The notes under the pieces are model-generated. The model was not told the origin of the DNA, searched no databases, and saw only the letters and a list, made by a program, of their open reading frames with translations. A DNA stretch of 16,085 nucleotides from CAXRDE01 sp964342365. GTDB lineage: Bacteria; Cyanobacteriota; Sericytochromatia; UBA7694. The stretch is taken from assembly GCA_964342365.1 (NCBI GenBank), contig CAYFGW010000103.1, positions 1-16,085 on the forward strand, written 5' to 3'. Both the position numbers and the translations under genes were made by a program. Positions 13,179 through 16,085 of the stretch are shown one piece after another; within the stretch, counting starts at the first letter, position 1, and each line of letters opens with the position of its first letter.

Positions 13179-13881
13179 AGCACGGATCAAAAGTGTACTC
13201 ATGGGCGCAAGTTTGTTATTTGCCATGCCCCTGACCCTTGCTCCGGCAGAGGCATTGCCCAAAATGGACATTCGCTCCGCCAAGGCGACCCTTTACAAAC
13301 GCCAGCGCACCGCCACCGGGGTGGAATTTAATCGTCGCCGCACCATGGATTTGCCCAGTTTTGACAAAATTGGCATTGGCAATTACCACGCCCAGTACCG
13401 CCTTGATCGCGGCCAGAAACTGCTGGTGTGGATGTATGTGGAAAGTGCTCCCCCTGAAGTGGACGAGGTGGTGTTACACATTCACCCCGCTAAACCCTCG
13501 GACGTGACCCACAGTCGTGCCATGGATTTGCTCAGACTGGTCTACGGCGAAAGCTTAGCAGGAGCCAGCGTACTTACCGACTTTGAAAACGCCAAGGGCA
13601 ACACCGTTAAAAACAAGTATAAGTTAGACACCCGCACCTACGCAGAGCAATCCCTGCTCCCCAAGCGCCACACGGGAAAACTCTACTATATTGGTAGCAA
13701 ATATGGCTATACCGTGGGCTATAACAAGGGCGGCATGGAAGTGGGCATTTTTCGCAAAGAGCGTCTGACCAATCTGATTATGGACGTTAAAGATCAGAAG
13801 TATCCCGATCCAAAACCCACGCCTACACCGGCCCCGACACCGGCTCCCACGCCAACGCCTCGTCCTCAATTGAGCTGGTAA
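13171..13881 (+). CDS. Unrecognised exported protein with Thr-Pro repeat tail
   Basis: A 236-residue protein of no family that I recognise. Residues 1-28 form a signal peptide (MTKARIK basic start, hydrophobic core, APAEA cleavage region), so it should reach the periplasm or beyond. The mature part (29-205) is basic and rich in Tyr, Arg and Lys and looks mainly beta-stranded, for example KLLVWMYVESAPPEVDEVVLH (split family phrase at 83-103) and KLYYIGSKYGYTVGYNKG (170-187). It has no Cys. The C-terminal tail (212-232) alternates Pro with Thr, Ala or Lys and is probably an extended spacer, as in proteins that span periplasm or peptidoglycan. A strong ribosome site (AAGGAG, 8 bases before ATG) lies in the end of the glycosyltransferase gene, with 8 bases overlap. 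ccdA follows after 1 base. Confidence 0.8.
   Translation: MTKARIKSVLMGASLLFAMPLTLAPAEALPKMDIRSAKATLYKRQRTATGVEFNRRRTMDLPSFDKIGIGNYHAQYRLDRGQKLLVWMYVESAPPEVDEVVLHIHPAKPSDVTHSRAMDLLRLVYGESLAGASVLTDFENAKGNTVKNKYKLDTRTYAEQSLLPKRHTGKLYYIGSKYGYTVGYNKGGMEVGIFRKERLTNLIMDVKDQKYPDPKPTPTPAPTPAPTPTPRPQLSW
13810..13866 (+). repeat. Tandem CCN-ACN/GCN codon repeat encoding the Pro-Thr/Ala tail
   Basis: Eight or nine successive Xaa-Pro dipeptide codon pairs (Lys, Thr or Ala, Arg with Pro) form an imperfect six-base tandem repeat. Such tracts can change in length by slippage, here altering only spacer length. Confidence 0.75.
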
Positions 13882-13882
13882 G

Positions 13883-14617
13883 ATGGATCCCTTTGCCCTT
13901 CAAAGCGTGGGCTTTTTTACGGCCTTTAGTGCAGGCATTTTGTCCTTTATCTCGCCGTGCATTTTACCCATTATTCCCTCCTATATGTTTTTTATTGGAG
14001 GTACCAGCGCCGGGGCTATGCAAGAGAGTGACGGCAAGGAAAAGGCCAAAATAGAGCGGCAGACCATTATCAGTGCGCTATTTTTTATTCTGGGCTTTTC
14101 GCTGGTATTTATTGCCTTAGGAGCTACTGCCACATCGCTCGGGGGAATGCTCAGAGCCTATCAAGACATTTTACGAAAGCTGGGCGGCGTGGTCATTATT
14201 GTGCTGGGACTGCACATGGCGGGACTGATTCAAATCAAGGCCCTGCTTTATGAAAAGCGTATGCATTTTAAGGCCCGACCACCGGGGTATCTCGGTGCGC
14301 TCTTGATTGGTATTGCCTTTGCCCTGGGATGGACGCCCTGTATTGGACCCATTCTGGGGGCTATTCTGGCCGTGGCCAGTACCAAAACCAAAATTTCTGA
14401 AGGCATGATGTTGCTGAGCTCCTATTCACTGGGGCTGGCCATTCCCTTTTTCATCACGGCCCTGCTCATGGACAAAATGTTTGTCCACTTTCGCAAAATT
14501 CAAAAGCACATGCAAAAAATTTCCCTGGCCAGCGGCGTGTTTCTCATTGTAATTGGCGTGATGATTTTCACCAACGCCCTACAATCTGTGTCAAATTACT
14601 TACTTGAGGTGCTTTAA
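13883..14617 (+). CDS. ccdA: CcdA-type cytochrome c biogenesis / thiol transporter membrane protein
   Basis: A 244-residue CcdA/DsbD-transmembrane-family protein that passes reducing equivalents from cytoplasmic thioredoxin across the inner membrane to periplasmic thiol proteins, often for cytochrome c maturation. Six hydrophobic segments can be read (about 10-38, 61-85, 99-119, 137-166, 176-197 and 214-233). The redox pair is Cys26 in the SPCILPIIPSY motif and Cys153 in GWTPCIGPILGA, each in the conserved proline context. A charged loop (47-60) separates segments one and two. It begins one base after the previous stop without a clear ribosome site, so translation is probably coupled. It abuts the next gene (TTTAAATG). 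No thioredoxin-like partner or cytochrome gene is in view; the lipoprotein MsrA upstream is a possible recipient by inference. Confidence 0.92.
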   Translation: MDPFALQSVGFFTAFSAGILSFISPCILPIIPSYMFFIGGTSAGAMQESDGKEKAKIERQTIISALFFILGFSLVFIALGATATSLGGMLRAYQDILRKLGGVVIIVLGLHMAGLIQIKALLYEKRMHFKARPPGYLGALLIGIAFALGWTPCIGPILGAILAVASTKTKISEGMMLLSSYSLGLAIPFFITALLMDKMFVHFRKIQKHMQKISLASGVFLIVIGVMIFTNALQSVSNYLLEVL

Positions 14618-15262
14618 ATGCAAGATCATCCCCCGATTGCCCGGAGTCCTGAACTCATTTCTCAATTGATGAGTTTTACCCCCGAAGAGTTTGCCCCCGA
14701 TTCCGACTTCCCCGCTGAGGATATGCTCAAGAGCGTTTGTGAAATGGAAGACTGGAGCTATACGGGTACGTTTCCTTATTTCCACGTCAACAACTGGGTA
14801 GAAGTGGCTCTGGGAAGCAGTGCTCATGTGCGGCTGCTTAACTCTGTGAAGCATACCCATTTAAACCCGCTCAACTACGGCAACCTGCGCGCGGGTATTG
14901 CTCATGCCTTGCAACAGCGCAAAGACTTTCAGCCCAACCCGCAATTTATGCAGCATTTGATCAAAGCTACCGACGCCCTGAAGCCGGAGGAGGCGGGCGC
15001 AGACAACACACCGCCGGTCTATCCCCTGCACAAAATTTTTACGCAAATTCGCCAACAGTACCCCCACCTGACGCGGGAGCATTTTGGGTTGAACCTGGCT
15101 TTTTTAATGGCCCGCCCACAGTACCAGAAGCCTCGCTCTATTGAGCTCGAACCCACCACCACGCGTAGCCTGAACTGCTATACCCTGGTGATTGAGGGTG
15201 AAGTGCAAAAGGTGTGCGGTCTGCGCTGGGGCACGGTGCAATTGAACACGCTGGATATCTAA
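14618..15262 (+). CDS. Unrecognised soluble protein between ccdA and murE
   Basis: A 214-residue protein that I do not recognise. It has no signal peptide, no membrane segment and no motif with a known role. It is Pro- and His-rich, with three scattered Cys (41, 172, 195) and tryptophans at 46, 60 and 199. The first 45 residues are acidic, while the middle contains HTHLNPLNYGNLRAGIAHALQ (84-104, partly helical). The last third looks beta-stranded (CYTLVIEGEVQKVCGL). It directly abuts ccdA upstream (TAAATG) and murE downstream (TAAATG), with a ribosome site GAGGTG about 7 bases before its ATG. This makes the frame convincing despite the unknown function. Position alone suggests a link to envelope or redox processes, but nothing in the sequence demonstrates it. 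Confidence 0.75.
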   Translation: MQDHPPIARSPELISQLMSFTPEEFAPDSDFPAEDMLKSVCEMEDWSYTGTFPYFHVNNWVEVALGSSAHVRLLNSVKHTHLNPLNYGNLRAGIAHALQQRKDFQPNPQFMQHLIKATDALKPEEAGADNTPPVYPLHKIFTQIRQQYPHLTREHFGLNLAFLMARPQYQKPRSIELEPTTTRSLNCYTLVIEGEVQKVCGLRWGTVQLNTLDI

Positions 15263-16085
15263 ATGCGTTTACTGGACTTACTGGAGCGGATCACGGTTCC
15301 TTTTCAACAACGGGGTGAACATCAATGTCGTGAAGAAAACCCTGACATTCAGCACATCGTGTACGATTCTCGCCAAGTGACGCCCGGCAGCGCGTATGTG
15401 GCCATTGAAGGCACCCGTGTAGACGGTCACGATTTTATTGACGCTGCCGTTGAAAAAGGCGCTGTGCTGATTGTGCAGCGCGAAGACAGGCCGCTCCCTC
15501 ACAACGTGCACACCCTTACCACATCCGATACGGCACAACTGCTGGCAGAACTTTCCGCCGCTTTTTATAACCACCCGGCCCGGGAACTGCGGATGATCGG
15601 CATCACGGGCACCAACGGCAAAACCACCGTTGCCTGGCTGGTGTCCAGTTTACTCAACACTTTGCACATGCCCACCGGCTGGCTGGGTACGCTGGGCGCT
15701 GCGTTTAAAGGCAAGCGCTACCCCGGACAGTACACCACGCCCTTTCCGCCAGAACTGCAGGCCCTTTTGCGGCAAATGCATAACGAAGGTGCAAAAGCCA
15801 TGGTGATGGAATGTTCTTCCCACGCGCTGATTCAGCAGCGACTGGGCAGTATTCCCTTTGAGGTGGCGGTGTTTAGCAATCTTACCCAGGATCATCTGGA
15901 TTACCACAAAACCCTGGAAGCCTATGGTGAAGCCAAGGGGCTGCTGTTTTCAAAAGCCCTGAAGCCGGAGGGCATGGCCGTTCTCAACGCTGATGATGTC
16001 TGGAGCAAGCGGTACGCAGACATTTCCCGGGGCAGTGTCATCACTTACGGTCAGCAAACGGAAGCAGAATTGCGGGCCGTTGAGC
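15263..16085 (+). CDS. murE: UDP-MurNAc-tripeptide synthetase MurE, 3' end beyond window
   Basis: Adds the third amino acid (usually meso-diaminopimelate in diderms, lysine in many monoderms) to UDP-MurNAc-L-Ala-D-Glu in the cytoplasm during peptidoglycan synthesis. 274 codons are visible of an expected ~480-500. The N-terminal UDP-binding domain includes IVYDSRQVTPGSAYVAIEGTRVDGHDFI, with the DSR and DGHDF landmarks. The central ATPase domain shows the P-loop GITGTNGKTT (113-122), YTTPFPPEL, MECSSHAL (174-181, with the SSHAL signature) and NLTQDHLDYH (198-207). The segment that chooses diaminopimelate or lysine (DNPR or similar) lies beyond the window. The ATG at 15263 directly follows the previous TAA. 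No strong ribosome site is seen, so coupling is likely. Other mur genes probably follow downstream. Confidence 0.95.
   Translation, partial: MRLLDLLERITVPFQQRGEHQCREENPDIQHIVYDSRQVTPGSAYVAIEGTRVDGHDFIDAAVEKGAVLIVQREDRPLPHNVHTLTTSDTAQLLAELSAAFYNHPARELRMIGITGTNGKTTVAWLVSSLLNTLHMPTGWLGTLGAAFKGKRYPGQYTTPFPPELQALLRQMHNEGAKAMVMECSSHALIQQRLGSIPFEVAVFSNLTQDHLDYHKTLEAYGEAKGLLFSKALKPEGMAVLNADDVWSKRYADISRGSVITYGQQTEAELRAVE

Noticed and set aside
1..16085. tRNA, rRNA, CRISPR array, insertion sequence, integrase or cyanobacterial HIP1 (GCGATCGC) repeats
   Set aside because: I saw none on reading; coding is continuous and gaps are at most 138 bases. The absence of HIP1 does not rule for or against a cyanobacterial relative.

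Overview
The window (about 52% GC by eye, densely coded, no gap between genes longer than 138 bases) is ordinary-looking bacterial chromosome. There is no tRNA, rRNA, insertion sequence, integrase or CRISPR array that I can see. The genes point to a diderm, heme-making bacterium: protoporphyrin-type ferrochelatase, a lipobox-bearing MsrA, several exported proteins, CcdA and MurE. I cannot fix the taxon from sequence alone. The mixture, GC content and lineage-specific unknowns would fit a non-photosynthetic cyanobacterial relative (Vampirovibrionia/Melainabacteria type), but this is a weak guess.

Layout: (1) 1-847, minus strand: NAD kinase, cut only at its last residues by the window edge. (2) 946-3389, plus strand: an unrecognised helical protein, a secreted dienelactone-hydrolase-like enzyme and a membrane-anchored SRPBCC-like protein; the last two are joined by a stop/start overlap. 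(3) 3386-6495, minus strand: an apparent operon read rpiB-like > deoC (three-part fusion) > biotinyl-domain carrier protein > rlmB, with ATGA overlaps at two of the three junctions. (4) 6616-7692, plus strand: hemH, divergent from the rpiB operon. (5) 7831-11086, plus strand: a cysteine-free Ala/Gly/Lys-rich protein, a trigger-factor-like chaperone that lacks the ribosome-docking motif, and a DUF58 protein whose start lies inside the chaperone gene. (6) 11158-11832: lipoprotein MsrA. (7) 11871-16085, plus strand: a tightly packed run of glycosyltransferase, secreted protein with a Thr-Pro tail, CcdA, unknown protein and murE (cut by the window end). Junctions are overlaps of 8 bases or gaps of 0-1 base.

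Two parts deserve most attention. First, the rpiB-deoC pair. DeoC carries an N-terminal amphipathic helix plus linker that looks like a bacterial-microcompartment encapsulation peptide, followed by a flavoprotein-like alpha/beta domain and then a complete aldolase. Its partner isomerase has Asp in place of the usual catalytic Cys. This gene pair is the signature of sugar-phosphate-utilising microcompartments, yet no shell gene is in the window. Second, the Ala-rich protein / trigger-factor-like / DUF58 cassette, which could be a membrane-active or exported protein with a dedicated off-ribosome chaperone. Both interpretations are inference and checkable.
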